Source: a virus. Taken from it: 37,037 nucleotides of DNA. The DNA lies in IMG/VR virus record IMGVR_UViG_3300020405_000008, positions 1 through 37,037 of that record; one strand, given 5' to 3'. The position numbers were made by a program, and so were the translations under genes. The notes below the pieces were generated by a model that searched no databases, had not been told where the DNA came from, and saw nothing but the letters and a program-made list of their open reading frames with translations. Numbering within the stretch: position 1 is the stretch's first letter; each line of letters opens with the position of its first letter. This document shows positions 8,278 to 17,075 of this stretch, in pieces.

Positions 8278-10046
8278 CTTCGACCTCTAGCTTTTACATC
8301 TAGTCTAATTTTTCCTACTTGAAAATCTTGAGTTACATCTCCTTCTATTTTCATTTGAATTTGTCTAGCTGAAAATCTAGCATCTGTATAACCACTAGCA
8401 TTAAAATTAAAACTGCCAAAATCAGTTTCAGCTCCTAATGGATTAAAACGACCTGTAAAACTTAAAGTTATTGCCGGTAAATTTGTAGTTTCTTCATCTG
8501 ATAATATTTGATTTATTTGAGCTACTTTATCTCCAGATCCTATTTCTAAAGGACCTGTTCTGCAAAAAGGTTTTCTTGAACCTAATCCTGGAGAGTTAAG
8601 TAATGGTCTTTTGTCATGTTCATAAATAAATCCATTACTATCTGTAGCCAAAGGATTTTTAAATACACCTTGATCTATCCAAGCTCCTCTATCTAATTCT
8701 CCTATACTCCAAACATTATCTAAATAATTCCAAATAATATATCTATTTGGAGATAACTGAGTTACTTCTCCAACAGGAAAAAACCACCAAATCTCATTAA
8801 AATCTATATTGTGAGCTCCGAAAGTAGCTTGTTGAGTATTAGTTTGTATATTGTCAAAAATAAAATCGTGAACATCTGATTTTAATTCTCTAAGTTGGCC
8901 GTTGTATGTAAAAAATGAGTTTTCACTTATCCAAGATAAAAAACCACCAGAAGATATAATTGATCTGGGACTTATTGCTTTACAGTTAATACCTGCGTCT
9001 TCAATACCATAAACAAAAGGACTTCCAACATAATAAAGTTTATTTATGCCTATATCTGTAAAAATAATTATGTCCTTGCCAAATCTGTAAGCAAAATTTG
9101 CTTTACCACCAGAAGCTAATTGTAAATTACCTGCTGTATTTCTAGCAGAAGCGGTCCAAGTAGTATTATCTTCTCTATCTGACCATGCTATTCTTCTAGG
9201 ATCTCCTAAAGATCCCAAAGCTATTAAATGTCTTTCGTTACTTACTACAAGGCCCTGACAACCTGTAGGAGAGTTAGGTATTTGTGTTGCTATAGTATCT
9301 GGAACACCGGTATTAGAATTAGGTCGCCATTGATATAACTTTCCGTCTGACGGAAAACAAAAAACTAAATGTTCTCCATAATTATCAAAAGAAAAACTTT
9401 TAGTATCAAATTGTATTTGTGATTGACTTCTTGCATCTCCCCAATCTTCTACTCCATAATGATAAGCTCCATAACCAACAGAAGTAATTACATCATCAGC
9501 TACAAAACCTGCCGGAGTTATGTCGTACCAAGTATCTTCATAAAAAACATTAACACCTGCCCTAGTTCCTACAGCTAAAATTTCTTCTCCATTGTTTGCA
9601 TTATAAGAATACATACCTATTGGCACACTAGGAATTATTATTCTAAAAGCCGAAGAAGTTGCAGAAGAAGTCGCAGATGTAGAAGTTGTAAAAGTAAGAG
9701 TTGTAGTGCTTGGAACAGAAACTATAGAAAAAGTTTGAGCATTAAGTTCTGTTCCAGGTATTCCGCCGGTAGCTGTATAGTTTTCTATAACAAAAGAAGT
9801 TCCTACTGCTAATCCATGTGCGACAGAAGTTGTCGCTGTTATGGTATTGCTTCCGCTAGTAGTAGTTATAGTTGCAGAAAAAAAAGTTCCTAAAGGATTG
9901 TTTCTAAATTTGGTCCAACCGCCAAGCGGTTTTAAGTAGCCATTTTCAAAGCGGACAAGATCTCCGTCCACAAATCTATTTTTATTTGCGTAATCAGTTC
10001 CGTTTTTAACTATTCCGGCAGGGGGAGTTACTTCTACTAAAGCCAT
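8274..10046 (-). CDS. P22 gp10-like tail accessory factor (packaged-DNA stabilisation)
   Basis: The protein has 590 residues. The N-terminus (MALVEVTPPAGIVKNGTD, then FVDGDLVRFENG and LGGW) is characteristic of P22 gp10-type proteins, which plug the portal after DNA packaging and connect to the tail needle and spikes. The length is a little over that of P22 gp10 (472). The excess includes a Thr/Ser-rich insertion at about residues 55-135, containing AHGLAVGTSFVIENYTATGG, which resembles a small beta domain common in marine phage tail proteins. The remainder has repeated aromatic-rich blades such as IAWSDREDNTTW. It lies between the fibre genes and the ejection cluster. Confidence 0.85.
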   Translation of the reverse strand: MALVEVTPPAGIVKNGTDYANKNRFVDGDLVRFENGYLKPLGGWTKFRNNPLGTFFSATITTTSGSNTITATTSVAHGLAVGTSFVIENYTATGGIPGTELNAQTFSIVSVPSTTTLTFTTSTSATSSATSSAFRIIIPSVPIGMYSYNANNGEEILAVGTRAGVNVFYEDTWYDITPAGFVADDVITSVGYGAYHYGVEDWGDARSQSQIQFDTKSFSFDNYGEHLVFCFPSDGKLYQWRPNSNTGVPDTIATQIPNSPTGCQGLVVSNERHLIALGSLGDPRRIAWSDREDNTTWTASARNTAGNLQLASGGKANFAYRFGKDIIIFTDIGINKLYYVGSPFVYGIEDAGINCKAISPRSIISSGGFLSWISENSFFTYNGQLRELKSDVHDFIFDNIQTNTQQATFGAHNIDFNEIWWFFPVGEVTQLSPNRYIIWNYLDNVWSIGELDRGAWIDQGVFKNPLATDSNGFIYEHDKRPLLNSPGLGSRKPFCRTGPLEIGSGDKVAQINQILSDEETTNLPAITLSFTGRFNPLGAETDFGSFNFNASGYTDARFSARQIQMKIEGDVTQDFQVGKIRLDVKARGRR

Positions 10047-10055
10047 AAATTAACA

Positions 10056-10988
10056 TTAAGATATTCTTTTCCACATTCTTACAACAATAGAAGGTTGTCT
10101 AGCGTCTAAAGTCATAGCTTGTTGTGATTGTAATGTTCCAGAGCTATTAAATACTGATGCTGATGTTGCAGGTGGACTATCAGAAGATCCAGAAATTCCG
10201 TCTGTATCACACCACCTGTTTATGCTGTTTGTTTGGCCAACATATCCATAAGCTAAATTATAATTTTGACAGTCAGAGTTCGGTACTCCGTGTTTGTGTG
10301 GCGGTAAATTATTAACATTAATAGTTTTGCTATAAGTTTCTTGACCTGTAGTAGATCCTAATACTCCGTATGTTCCTGATGTATTTTTACCTACTAAAAC
10401 TCTACCCTGCCCAAATTCTTCCCAAGTTCCTATGCCTAAATAAGTTCCAGGATTATTATTGTTAGTTGCATTTATATAAATAGATCCTACCGGATAAATT
10501 AAATCAAAAATATTTGTTCCGCTTTTTTGTATAGTTCCTAGTGTATTAAGATTTCCGGTAATTCCAACGCTACTAAAATTTCCTGTAGAAGCAGAATTAG
10601 CTCCAACAGGCGTTCCGTCTATAGCTCCGCCATTTATATCTACAGTAGGTAAAGTAGCAGTTCCAGAAACAGTAAGACTGTTTAGAGTAGCTAAACCATT
10701 AGTTCCTAAAGTAGTAAAAGATCCTGGAGCCGGTGTAGTAGCTCCAATAGTAGTGTTATCAATAGTTCCGCCTTCACAATCAATAGTTCCGTCAATATCT
10801 AAAGTTCCAGATACTTTTAAAGTTTTTCCTGTGCCTACATTTAAACCCACAGAAGTTCCTGCTCCTGCCGAGTTAAAAATAGCATCTACAGCGTCTAAAT
10901 TTGCATTGATCTTACCACCCCAAGTATTCGTACTTGCTCCTACTTCTGGCTTGGTTAAATTCAATATGTTGGTAAATGTGTCTGCCAT
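10056..10988 (-). CDS. Tail fibre with collar-type C-terminal domain
   Basis: The protein has 310 residues. The N-terminal 45 residues (KPEVGASTNTWGGKINANLD, then VDAIFNSAG) match the N-terminus of the S74 fibre at 12792-14195, so both probably dock on the same virion site. The middle is a repetitive beta-helical shaft with many SGTATL/GGTIDNT-like repeats. From about residue 165, IYPVGSIYINATNNNNPG followed by GTWEEFGQGRVLVG and NLPPHKH is the tail-collar / T4 gp10-gp12 C-terminal type, which forms receptor-binding tips. A probable receptor-binding protein. There is no obvious Shine-Dalgarno sequence at the start. Confidence 0.8.
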   Translation of the reverse strand: MADTFTNILNLTKPEVGASTNTWGGKINANLDAVDAIFNSAGAGTSVGLNVGTGKTLKVSGTLDIDGTIDCEGGTIDNTTIGATTPAPGSFTTLGTNGLATLNSLTVSGTATLPTVDINGGAIDGTPVGANSASTGNFSSVGITGNLNTLGTIQKSGTNIFDLIYPVGSIYINATNNNNPGTYLGIGTWEEFGQGRVLVGKNTSGTYGVLGSTTGQETYSKTINVNNLPPHKHGVPNSDCQNYNLAYGYVGQTNSINRWCDTDGISGSSDSPPATSASVFNSSGTLQSQQAMTLDARQPSIVVRMWKRIS

Positions 10989-11003
10989 AGGTTAAATTAT
11001 ATC

Positions 11004-11108
11004 TTAGTTATGGAATTTTTTTTTAAATTCTTTTCTTAACAGTCTTTCTTGTTCTAGTTTTTTATAGAATTTTTCGTCAATTTTTTTTGTATCTAGTTTT
11101 ATAGCCAT
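11004..11108 (-). CDS. 34-residue basic helical peptide
   Basis: This short frame starts at an ATG inside the last codons of the 342-residue gene (overlap of 10 bases) and fills the otherwise empty gap before the collar fibre. The product begins MAIKLDTKKIDEKFYKK and ends in FKKKFHN. It is rich in Lys/Glu/Leu and likely one amphipathic helix. Reading-frame overlap and filling of the gap support it. No homologue is recognised. It is placed between fibre genes, so a structural or assembly accessory role is possible. Confidence 0.5.
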   Translation of the reverse strand: MAIKLDTKKIDEKFYKKLEQERLLRKEFKKKFHN

Positions 11109-12127
11109 TCGCTTTCATCTGTAGGATAACGAACATATCCCTTAACTTGTTTTATTTCTAAAGTATTTTTGTCATATACAAAACCATAAATCCAAACAAA
11201 ATCATCTTCTCTACTTTCCGGCATAGGAAAAGCCAAACCTTTTTTTTCACAAAAATCTTTCATAATTTCTTTTGTGGTTACAAAAAAAACATCATATTCA
11301 TCTGCTTCTGTTCCGTCTTCATTAAATATTTTTGCAAAAAAGAAAGAACGATACTTAGCAGAATATATAGGCACTTCCGGTCTAGGAATAAAAGTATCGG
11401 GGTGTTTTTGGTAATCGCTTGTATATTCGTTGTTAGATATTACAACTTTTAATTGTTTTTTTGCAGTAACAACATTGTACTTTATAGAGTGCCAAACATG
11501 ATAATCATAGCCAACATTAGGCACTTTAAATTCTTCTAATAATTCATCAGAAGGTTTGTTATAAACATTGTACCAACTATAAGTTTTTTCGTGTGTATAT
11601 GGCGGTCTTAGGGGAGCGTCTTCGTGAGCTGTATAAGTTCCAATAATATTAAATCTATTGCCTTTCCAATCCTGATCTTTGCCAAAAACTTTTTCTATTT
11701 CATCTATAAGCGGTTTAGCTTGATGTAAGCCAATATTATAATCAGTTCTAACTAATTTTTTATTTACATACACTTCATCATAAGTATTTGTAGTTTTTGG
11801 AACAGCGTAAGGATCTTCTACACCATAACCAAGATCTCCTTCTTTTGCATCAACTAAAGTAGATTGTTCTAAAAAAAAACTATATTCAGTAGCGGCCCAA
11901 TGATTTTTTAAATATTCAATATTATTTTCTTCAATATAAACTCCGTCTTCTTTTTCTGTTAAAACATCTTTGCTATCTGCTTTATTAAATTCCATATACA
12001 AATTTTCTTTAGTAACAGGGTGTGTAAGATTTAAAGTTAATTTGTTAAAAGGTTTGTCTTCGGCATCTATATCAGCACTTGTGCCTACATCTGCTGTATT
12101 TGATTTTTCTAATTTAATTTCGCTCAT
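11099..12127 (-). CDS. Unknown tail-region protein (342 aa)
   Basis: The protein has 342 residues, is acidic, and is rich in Tyr, Trp, Glu and Lys, including FIPRPEVPIYSAKYRSFFF and WNVYNKP-like aromatic clusters. It looks globular with no membrane segment and no catalytic motif I recognise. The first four bases overlap the stop of the 222-residue gene. Its place between two fibre-type genes suggests a tail or receptor-binding component, or a chaperone for one. The unusual aromatic content could fit a carbohydrate-facing surface, but that is speculation. Confidence 0.55.
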   Translation of the reverse strand: MSEIKLEKSNTADVGTSADIDAEDKPFNKLTLNLTHPVTKENLYMEFNKADSKDVLTEKEDGVYIEENNIEYLKNHWAATEYSFFLEQSTLVDAKEGDLGYGVEDPYAVPKTTNTYDEVYVNKKLVRTDYNIGLHQAKPLIDEIEKVFGKDQDWKGNRFNIIGTYTAHEDAPLRPPYTHEKTYSWYNVYNKPSDELLEEFKVPNVGYDYHVWHSIKYNVVTAKKQLKVVISNNEYTSDYQKHPDTFIPRPEVPIYSAKYRSFFFAKIFNEDGTEADEYDVFFVTTKEIMKDFCEKKGLAFPMPESREDDFVWIYGFVYDKNTLEIKQVKGYVRYPTDESEWL

Positions 12128-12792
12128 CTTGATCTGCGAAAAGTTATAGTTATGCTTCCACCTGGAGCTCCAAATGGAAAAAAAGAAGCTGTATTAATAT
12201 TAGTTGTAGGTATGGTTTGGCCTGTTAAACTCCAAGTCCAACGAGAAAAAGCTCTGCTTGTGTTGCTTTGAGAAAAAGAAGCGTCAGCTCTGTTATAAGT
12301 ATTGTTATTAATTACTACACTTTTAAAAGCAAGATCATCATTAGTAAGTCCACCGCTAAATACATTTAATGCAAGTGTAGTAGTTTCGTTTCCGGGATTA
12401 GGAGTAACCGGAACCGCCGCTTGAACATGGAGAGAGTCTATTATAGAGCTTCCAAAATAATCCGAGTCTGAGTAATCACTTTGACTACCAAAACCGCCAG
12501 AAGGTTGAGATGCTTGTATGGTGGTTGAAGTCATATAACCTCTAAAAAGAATAGTGGTAGATATATATTGTCCTGGAACCACGACTGTTCCATGCCCTAC
12601 ACTCATTGTGTAAGACCAATCTTGAGCTCTGTTGTAATATTCAGAAAAACTTGCTTGTGCTTGAAATGCTTTATTAGCAATTTGTCTTATATCAGAGTCA
12701 GATAAAGAACAAGTAGTGTTAGTAACACCGGTCCCTCCGGCTTCTACATGAATATCATTTAAGGTAATTGCTCCAGATGCCGGTGTTGCCAT
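12124..12792 (-). CDS. Marine-phage tail/fibre-associated protein (222 aa)
   Basis: The protein has 222 residues. The N-terminus contains ITLNDIHVEAGGTG, then CSLSDSDIRQIANK and SFSEYYNRA, a head piece that recurs in tail proteins of marine phages. The rest is Ser/Thr/Asn-rich beta structure ending in PGGSITITFRRSR. It starts directly on the stop of the S74 fibre gene (one shared base) and overlaps the next gene by four. Likely a virion surface protein working with the fibres. The exact role is unknown. Confidence 0.6.
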   Translation of the reverse strand: MATPASGAITLNDIHVEAGGTGVTNTTCSLSDSDIRQIANKAFQAQASFSEYYNRAQDWSYTMSVGHGTVVVPGQYISTTILFRGYMTSTTIQASQPSGGFGSQSDYSDSDYFGSSIIDSLHVQAAVPVTPNPGNETTTLALNVFSGGLTNDDLAFKSVVINNNTYNRADASFSQSNTSRAFSRWTWSLTGQTIPTTNINTASFFPFGAPGGSITITFRRSR

Positions 12793-14195
12793 TATTTATT
12801 TTCTAATTCTTTGACTCTAGCTGATAGCTCTTTAATTGCTTCTATTAAAACTGAAGTAATTTTTCCATAATCTACAGATTTAGTACCCATTTCATCATTT
12901 GCTGTTAATACTATTTCTGGCAAGATTTTTTCTACTTCTTGAGCTATAACCCCTATTTCTTTTTTGTTTTCTCTGGTGTAGGTAACACCCCTTAACTGTT
13001 CTACTTTATCTAAACCATTTTCTAAAGTTTGTATGTTATCTTTTAATCTTTCATCAGAAAAAGCTGTAACATTGGCCGTAAATGTTCCATTACCTGCATT
13101 ATCAACAACAAATCTATCATTTCCGGTGTTATTTCTAACTATAAAATTAGTGGTGTATTGAAGATAAAGACTATTGCTATGTGCTTGAATTTTAAATGAT
13201 TTTTCTCCGGACCAAGTTCCTGAGTTTAATTGAATATCAGTATTAGCAGGTAAAGCAATACCGCCATTAAAATTAGCTCTACCTGCATCAGACATATCAA
13301 GAGTAAGAGCAGTAATGGTCGCAGATCCGTCCACACCATTAAATTTTATGTCTTTATCTGCTGTTATTTGGCTAAATATTACATCTGAATTAGAGTCCTG
13401 TATTAATCTTGCATAAGTAGATCCTGCATCTTGAAAGTTTATAGTGCCGTCGCTACCTGCATTAAGCATTAATTCATTTGCCGCTTTTAACTCTAAATGA
13501 CTGCTTAATTTTTCTAAAGTTCCAACACTTCCAGATCCGCCTGTATAGGTCAAATCTGTTTCAGCTTCTAAAGTGTCTGCCGTTGAGCTTCCGGTAATTA
13601 TTCTGTTATCAGCATTATTATTAACAGTAGTTCCACCACCGCCGATAGCTCCCCAAGCATTGTTTTGATAACCTTCAAATTCATTTGTTGTGGTGTTGTA
13701 TCGAAACATTCCATTAACAGGAGATCCGTTTCTTTGAGCTGTAGTTCCGGCAGAAACTTTAATTGAGTCGGTCCCATTTAGAACCATATCTCCTGAGATC
13801 GTTACTCCATTTGCAGTAGTTTCTAATTTTTTAACATTATCGTAATATAAATCTACTGCTCCATTGTCGGCCATGCAGATAAAATTTTCATCATGCGTTC
13901 CGTTTTGCAGACAAAAAGTATCTGCTCCAATATACAAACCACCTGATCCGTTATGAGTAAATTTAGTGTTGTTTCCGTCATGTCTTATATTGGCATCATC
14001 ATCTGTGCCAAAATTAATTTGTTTAGTATCATCAAAATTAGCAGAATTAAATCTCATATTTACTTCTGTTCCGCCAGAAGCAAAGATTGCATCTATATCG
14101 TCTAAGTTAGAGTTTAGCGAAATTCCCCAAGTATTTTCCGCCGCTCCAGGTTCCGGCTTTATTAAATTTAAGTTGGTAGTCTGTGTATCTGCCAT
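12792..14195 (-). CDS. Tail fibre with S74 intramolecular chaperone domain
   Basis: The protein has 467 residues. The N-terminal 40 residues (INLIKPEPG-like block, ENTWGISLNSNLDDIDAIF) are shared with the collar fibre and probably attach to the tail. A repetitive beta-rich shaft (NGTDSIKVSAGTTAQRNG and similar) follows. The last 88 residues are a classic peptidase S74 domain: AFSDERLKDNI with the cleavage-site Ser380-Asp381, then LRGVTYT, IGVIAQEVEKILPEIV and a C-terminal coiled coil. S74 domains trimerise the fibre and cut themselves off before this Ser. Hence a receptor-binding fibre or spike with self-release is expected. Confidence 0.9.
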   Translation of the reverse strand: MADTQTTNLNLIKPEPGAAENTWGISLNSNLDDIDAIFASGGTEVNMRFNSANFDDTKQINFGTDDDANIRHDGNNTKFTHNGSGGLYIGADTFCLQNGTHDENFICMADNGAVDLYYDNVKKLETTANGVTISGDMVLNGTDSIKVSAGTTAQRNGSPVNGMFRYNTTTNEFEGYQNNAWGAIGGGGTTVNNNADNRIITGSSTADTLEAETDLTYTGGSGSVGTLEKLSSHLELKAANELMLNAGSDGTINFQDAGSTYARLIQDSNSDVIFSQITADKDIKFNGVDGSATITALTLDMSDAGRANFNGGIALPANTDIQLNSGTWSGEKSFKIQAHSNSLYLQYTTNFIVRNNTGNDRFVVDNAGNGTFTANVTAFSDERLKDNIQTLENGLDKVEQLRGVTYTRENKKEIGVIAQEVEKILPEIVLTANDEMGTKSVDYGKITSVLIEAIKELSARVKELENK

Positions 14196-14196
14196 A

Positions 14197-14724
14197 TCAA
14201 TCCTGCTCGGTCCATGTTTCAGAAGAAATATTTACCGGAGTCCAAGACTCAGTAGGTATTACTTGTTCAGTCCATGTTTCAGTTGTTAAAGTTTCTGGCT
14301 CCCATTTTAACCTACCGGTAGCTGTAAAACTACTAACAGCGTTAATAATAGAAGATCCTAATTTTATAATAGTGCCATTAACTTCTACCTGTGAAACAGC
14401 ATTAACAATGCTGTGTCCTAAATAAATGCAAGTTGGGTGTGCATGAATAGAAGCAACAGCTTCTATATTAGCAGTTGATGTTCTAACTCTTTGTCCGGCA
14501 GAAATAAATTGAGAGTTTGCTTGAACAAAAGCAGATCCTAAAAAGATTTTTGTACCTACAACACTAGCATCAGAAACAGCATTAATAACACTAGCGGCAG
14601 AAACTATTATTGCTCCTTGAGCTTGTGCAGAGCTAACAGCAGTAACAATAGCTCTACCTTGAAAAGCTAAGTCATTCCATTTTGATCTGCTGTAATAACC
14701 TTCGTTATAGCCGATTGTGGCCAT
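14197..14724 (-). CDS. Repeat-rich virion protein (175 aa)
   Basis: The protein has 175 residues. It begins MATIGYNEGYYSRSKWNDLAF, then carries about five repeats of roughly 22-24 residues with a pattern like S-A-x-x-x-A-V-S-x-x-x-x-x-G-x-x-I (INAVSDASVVGTKIFLG, VNAVSQVEVNGTIIKLG, INAVSSFTATGRLKWE). The last 27 residues hold three repeats of about ten residues built on T-E-x-W-T. This suggests a beta-solenoid shaft with a repetitive tail. It sits between the fibre gene and a small tail protein. A tail adaptor or fibre-connecting role is inferred. Confidence 0.65.
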   Translation of the reverse strand: MATIGYNEGYYSRSKWNDLAFQGRAIVTAVSSAQAQGAIIVSAASVINAVSDASVVGTKIFLGSAFVQANSQFISAGQRVRTSTANIEAVASIHAHPTCIYLGHSIVNAVSQVEVNGTIIKLGSSIINAVSSFTATGRLKWEPETLTTETWTEQVIPTESWTPVNISSETWTEQD

Positions 14725-14728
14725 GATG

Positions 14729-15118
14729 TTATGTTAGTCTGATGTCAAAATCTCCGGCGTTTATACGGAATACATCTCCTGCATCAATAGTTTTATTAGT
14801 TGTTAAGGTTGAGTAAGCTAATAAATTGCCACCGGTTAATGCGTCAAAAACTCCTACAGCTAATACTGTTCCATAACTAGCTGTGGCAGTTGGATATTCT
14901 ATAGAAGCAACATTACTAGCTTCGGTAGGATTTGTACCAGATACATTAAAAGTAGCAGTTTGCCTAGCGTAAGCTCCACCAGAAACTTCTGTGCCACCGC
15001 CGGTATCAGAAGGAGCAACAGTAAATAAAGCTACATACAAAGTAGAAGGAGCTGTAAAAGCGTTACCGCCAAATACATGATCTAAAACTTTGTCTTCTAA
15101 ATAATCACTAAATGCCAT
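14729..15118 (-). CDS. Small tail-associated beta protein (129 aa)
   Basis: The protein has 129 residues. It starts MAFSDYLEDKVLDHVFGG, then TLYVALFTVAPSDTGGGTEV, then beta strands rich in Ala/Thr and an ending DAGDVFRINAGDFDIRLT. This arrangement is typical of small tail-fibre or tail-accessory proteins found beside the connector in marine and soil podoviruses. No enzyme motif is present. It is four bases from the repeat-rich gene and eleven bases from the connector gene in the same operon. Assigned as virion structural from composition and position. Confidence 0.7.
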   Translation of the reverse strand: MAFSDYLEDKVLDHVFGGNAFTAPSTLYVALFTVAPSDTGGGTEVSGGAYARQTATFNVSGTNPTEASNVASIEYPTATASYGTVLAVGVFDALTGGNLLAYSTLTTNKTIDAGDVFRINAGDFDIRLT

Positions 15119-15129
15119 AATAATACCTT

Positions 15130-15777
15130 CTAGTTTTTAAAATAATATGTTTGTTTTTTTGCTTTACCATATTTTTTTCTTCTTGGGATCAGCGAACCTA
15201 CTCCAAAAGAAGCTCTTTCTTGTTGCAATCTTACTTCTTCTAATGCTTTGTCAAAAAGAGTTTGAAACATTCTTACTCTTTCATCTTCCATTAAAAAAAC
15301 AGAAGCGTGTTTGCAACACCCATATATATAAACATCTGGAAACTTATCACTAACAACATTTGTTGTATTAGTTGAGCTTAGCTCCGGTATGTTTGCATAA
15401 TATGTTAATTGTAACTCATAATTTGTGTCTGGTGTGGGACAAAGTTCTATAGCATTATCGGTAATTGCAAAATATTCTGGCCTTCCAGATACATTATCTA
15501 TAGAAGTTCTTTTTAAATCCAAAGACTCTGTAGATTGTTGTAATAAAGTAGTGTGATCGGAAGTGTTTAATTCAACATTTATAACCCTAGACCAATCACT
15601 AGGTAATTGTGTGTACTGTGTTTCTGCGACAGCGTTAGCTCTTTTTATAAGATCCTGGTGTTTAATAACTTTGTTTATGTCAGACTCAGTAAGATCTATG
15701 AACATATCCATTTGGGAAGTTAAATCAGTTCTGTTTAAGTATTCTGCTACTTTTGTTTTTATTTCGTCATAAGTCAT
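15130..15777 (-). CDS. Head-to-tail connector / adaptor (SU10-adaptor, P22 gp4-like)
   Basis: The protein has 215 residues. The opening MTYDEIKTKVAEYLNR, then FIDLTESDINK, QLPSDWSRVINVEL and EYFAITDNAIELCPTPD, is the pattern of phage adaptor proteins that form a 12-fold ring beneath the portal and complete the head. The C-terminus is very basic (PRRKKYGKAKKQTYYFKN). It follows the small 96-residue gene with a four-base overlap and lies downstream of the capsid gene, as expected for the connector. Confidence 0.75.
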   Translation of the reverse strand: MTYDEIKTKVAEYLNRTDLTSQMDMFIDLTESDINKVIKHQDLIKRANAVAETQYTQLPSDWSRVINVELNTSDHTTLLQQSTESLDLKRTSIDNVSGRPEYFAITDNAIELCPTPDTNYELQLTYYANIPELSSTNTTNVVSDKFPDVYIYGCCKHASVFLMEDERVRMFQTLFDKALEEVRLQQERASFGVGSLIPRRKKYGKAKKQTYYFKN

Positions 15778-16064
15778 ATCTTACCTTTCCATGTCCTAAA
15801 ACATTCGTTATCTTTGTTGTTGAGCCATTCTTTCCATTTAGCTTGGTCATTGGCCCACCCCTCTAGTATAGCTTTTTCCCAGATAACTTTGGGGATTTCT
15901 GCAACATGACGAAAATCTTTTTGTGCTTTTTGTTCTGATAAATATTTTGCATGGTCAATAACATTCTTAACATTTTGAACAGAATGAATTATTGATTTGT
16001 CGTCTTCTGTTACAAAAGAAGATGAATAACCTGTTTCGTGATTTATAAGAGTTGTCTTTGCCAT
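15774..16064 (-). CDS. Small unknown protein after the capsid gene (96 aa)
   Basis: The protein has 96 residues beginning MAKTTLINHETGYSSSF, and is rich in Lys, Trp and Glu (AILEGWANDQAKWKEWLNN). It is the first gene after the capsid terminator hairpin and overlaps the adaptor gene by four bases. It could be a head-completion or decoration factor by position. I do not recognise the family, and no motif is visible. Confidence 0.6.
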   Translation of the reverse strand: MAKTTLINHETGYSSSFVTEDDKSIIHSVQNVKNVIDHAKYLSEQKAQKDFRHVAEIPKVIWEKAILEGWANDQAKWKEWLNNKDNECFRTWKGKI

Positions 16065-16074
16065 TTTTAAATAA

Positions 16075-16094
16075 GGGAGAGCCGAAGCTCTCCC
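16075..16094 (-). terminator. Hairpin terminator after the major capsid gene
   Basis: A perfect 8-bp stem, GGGAGAGC and GCTCTCCC, closes a four-base loop that reads TTCG on the transcribed strand, a very stable tetraloop. It lies 22 bases beyond the capsid stop and is followed by TTATTT. The weak U-tract suggests partial termination or 3'-end protection, which would keep capsid mRNA more abundant than the downstream tail genes. Confidence 0.8.
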
Positions 16095-16116
16095 AATATT
16101 TGTTGCCTACAAATTA

Positions 16117-17058
16117 TTAAGCAGTTAAGTCGGCTACAATTCCGTGTGCCGCTTCGTTGCTCATTTCTAAGCCGTACTCAGCTAAGATCATTTTTGTATC
16201 AGCATCTCCAATTTTAGCAATATCCATTGTTTGGAAATTTCTTAAGTAAGCTACTTTAGCGTACTCAGGATCTACTAATAGCAAAGATCTATCTCTGCTT
16301 CTGTTTGAAGGTACGATTTGTAACTCTCCAAAATCGGAAGCATAGACTGAAATACTAGCACTTACTGTATCAGCAGATACATTTTGTCTAGTGTTTGCTC
16401 TACCTGTAAAACCAGAGATAACTCCTTTATTTACCGGACCGGCTATAGCCATTTTAGGTTCAGCTCCGTTAGTGAACATAGACTGTAAAACACCTTTTAA
16501 AAGTGCTTCGGTTAATGCCCTTCTGTTTCCTGTAGTCGCATCAGTAGCCGCCGCAGAAGCAGATCCGTCAGCTCCGCCTGTACCTCTACTTTTGTTAGTA
16601 GTGATCCACGCTTCGAAAGAACGAGTCTGTCTAGCAGTAGTAGCATTACCTGCATTTTTAGCAGTATTTTGACATAGAGCTACTTCCATATCTCTTTTTA
16701 ATGCTTTAGACATTAAGGCCATTTGATGTGCCAATTCCTGCTTTTTACCGGCAGGATCAGAAGCATCTTGTGAACCAGATACAGTTGCATCTCTTGATGA
16801 AATTTGAGCCACATTGGACTCCCTAGTAGTCGCTGTACTTGTAGCACGAGAAAGTTCAAAACCTTCTAATTGACCTGTTCCGCTAGGAGTAGGTAAATTT
16901 TCAGTTTGCCAATCGAACACAACATTTGTGATGTTTTTAGATCCGATAGCACTCATAAATGGAGTAGCAGTTGGATCTATATTGTAAATTACATTCGAAA
17001 GGTCTTCTCTGTTAGAAGTAGCGTCGTATGATGTAAAAGAATTTGTAACTTTTGCCAT
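16117..17058 (-). CDS. Major capsid protein, SU10 type
   Basis: The protein has 313 residues. The N-terminus with TSYDATSNREDLSNVIYNID, PTATPFMSAIGS and the VFDWQTENLP segment is typical of the SU10-like major capsid family (HK97 fold, formerly DUF5309). Ala/Ser/Thr-rich loops and a C-terminal part with LQIVPSNRSRDRSLLLVDPEY and AYLRNFQTMDIAKIGD complete the pattern. It follows the scaffold gene by 17 bases and is followed by a strong hairpin. It forms the icosahedral shell. The start ATG is supported by the N-terminal family match. Confidence 0.92.
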   Translation of the reverse strand: MAKVTNSFTSYDATSNREDLSNVIYNIDPTATPFMSAIGSKNITNVVFDWQTENLPTPSGTGQLEGFELSRATSTATTRESNVAQISSRDATVSGSQDASDPAGKKQELAHQMALMSKALKRDMEVALCQNTAKNAGNATTARQTRSFEAWITTNKSRGTGGADGSASAAATDATTGNRRALTEALLKGVLQSMFTNGAEPKMAIAGPVNKGVISGFTGRANTRQNVSADTVSASISVYASDFGELQIVPSNRSRDRSLLLVDPEYAKVAYLRNFQTMDIAKIGDADTKMILAEYGLEMSNEAAHGIVADLTA

Positions 17059-17075
17059 TTTATTTAACCTCTAAA

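Noticed and set aside
10996-11001. TATAAT before the collar fibre as an internal promoter
   Set aside because: No -35 is present; A/T-rich sequence makes such hexamers frequent.
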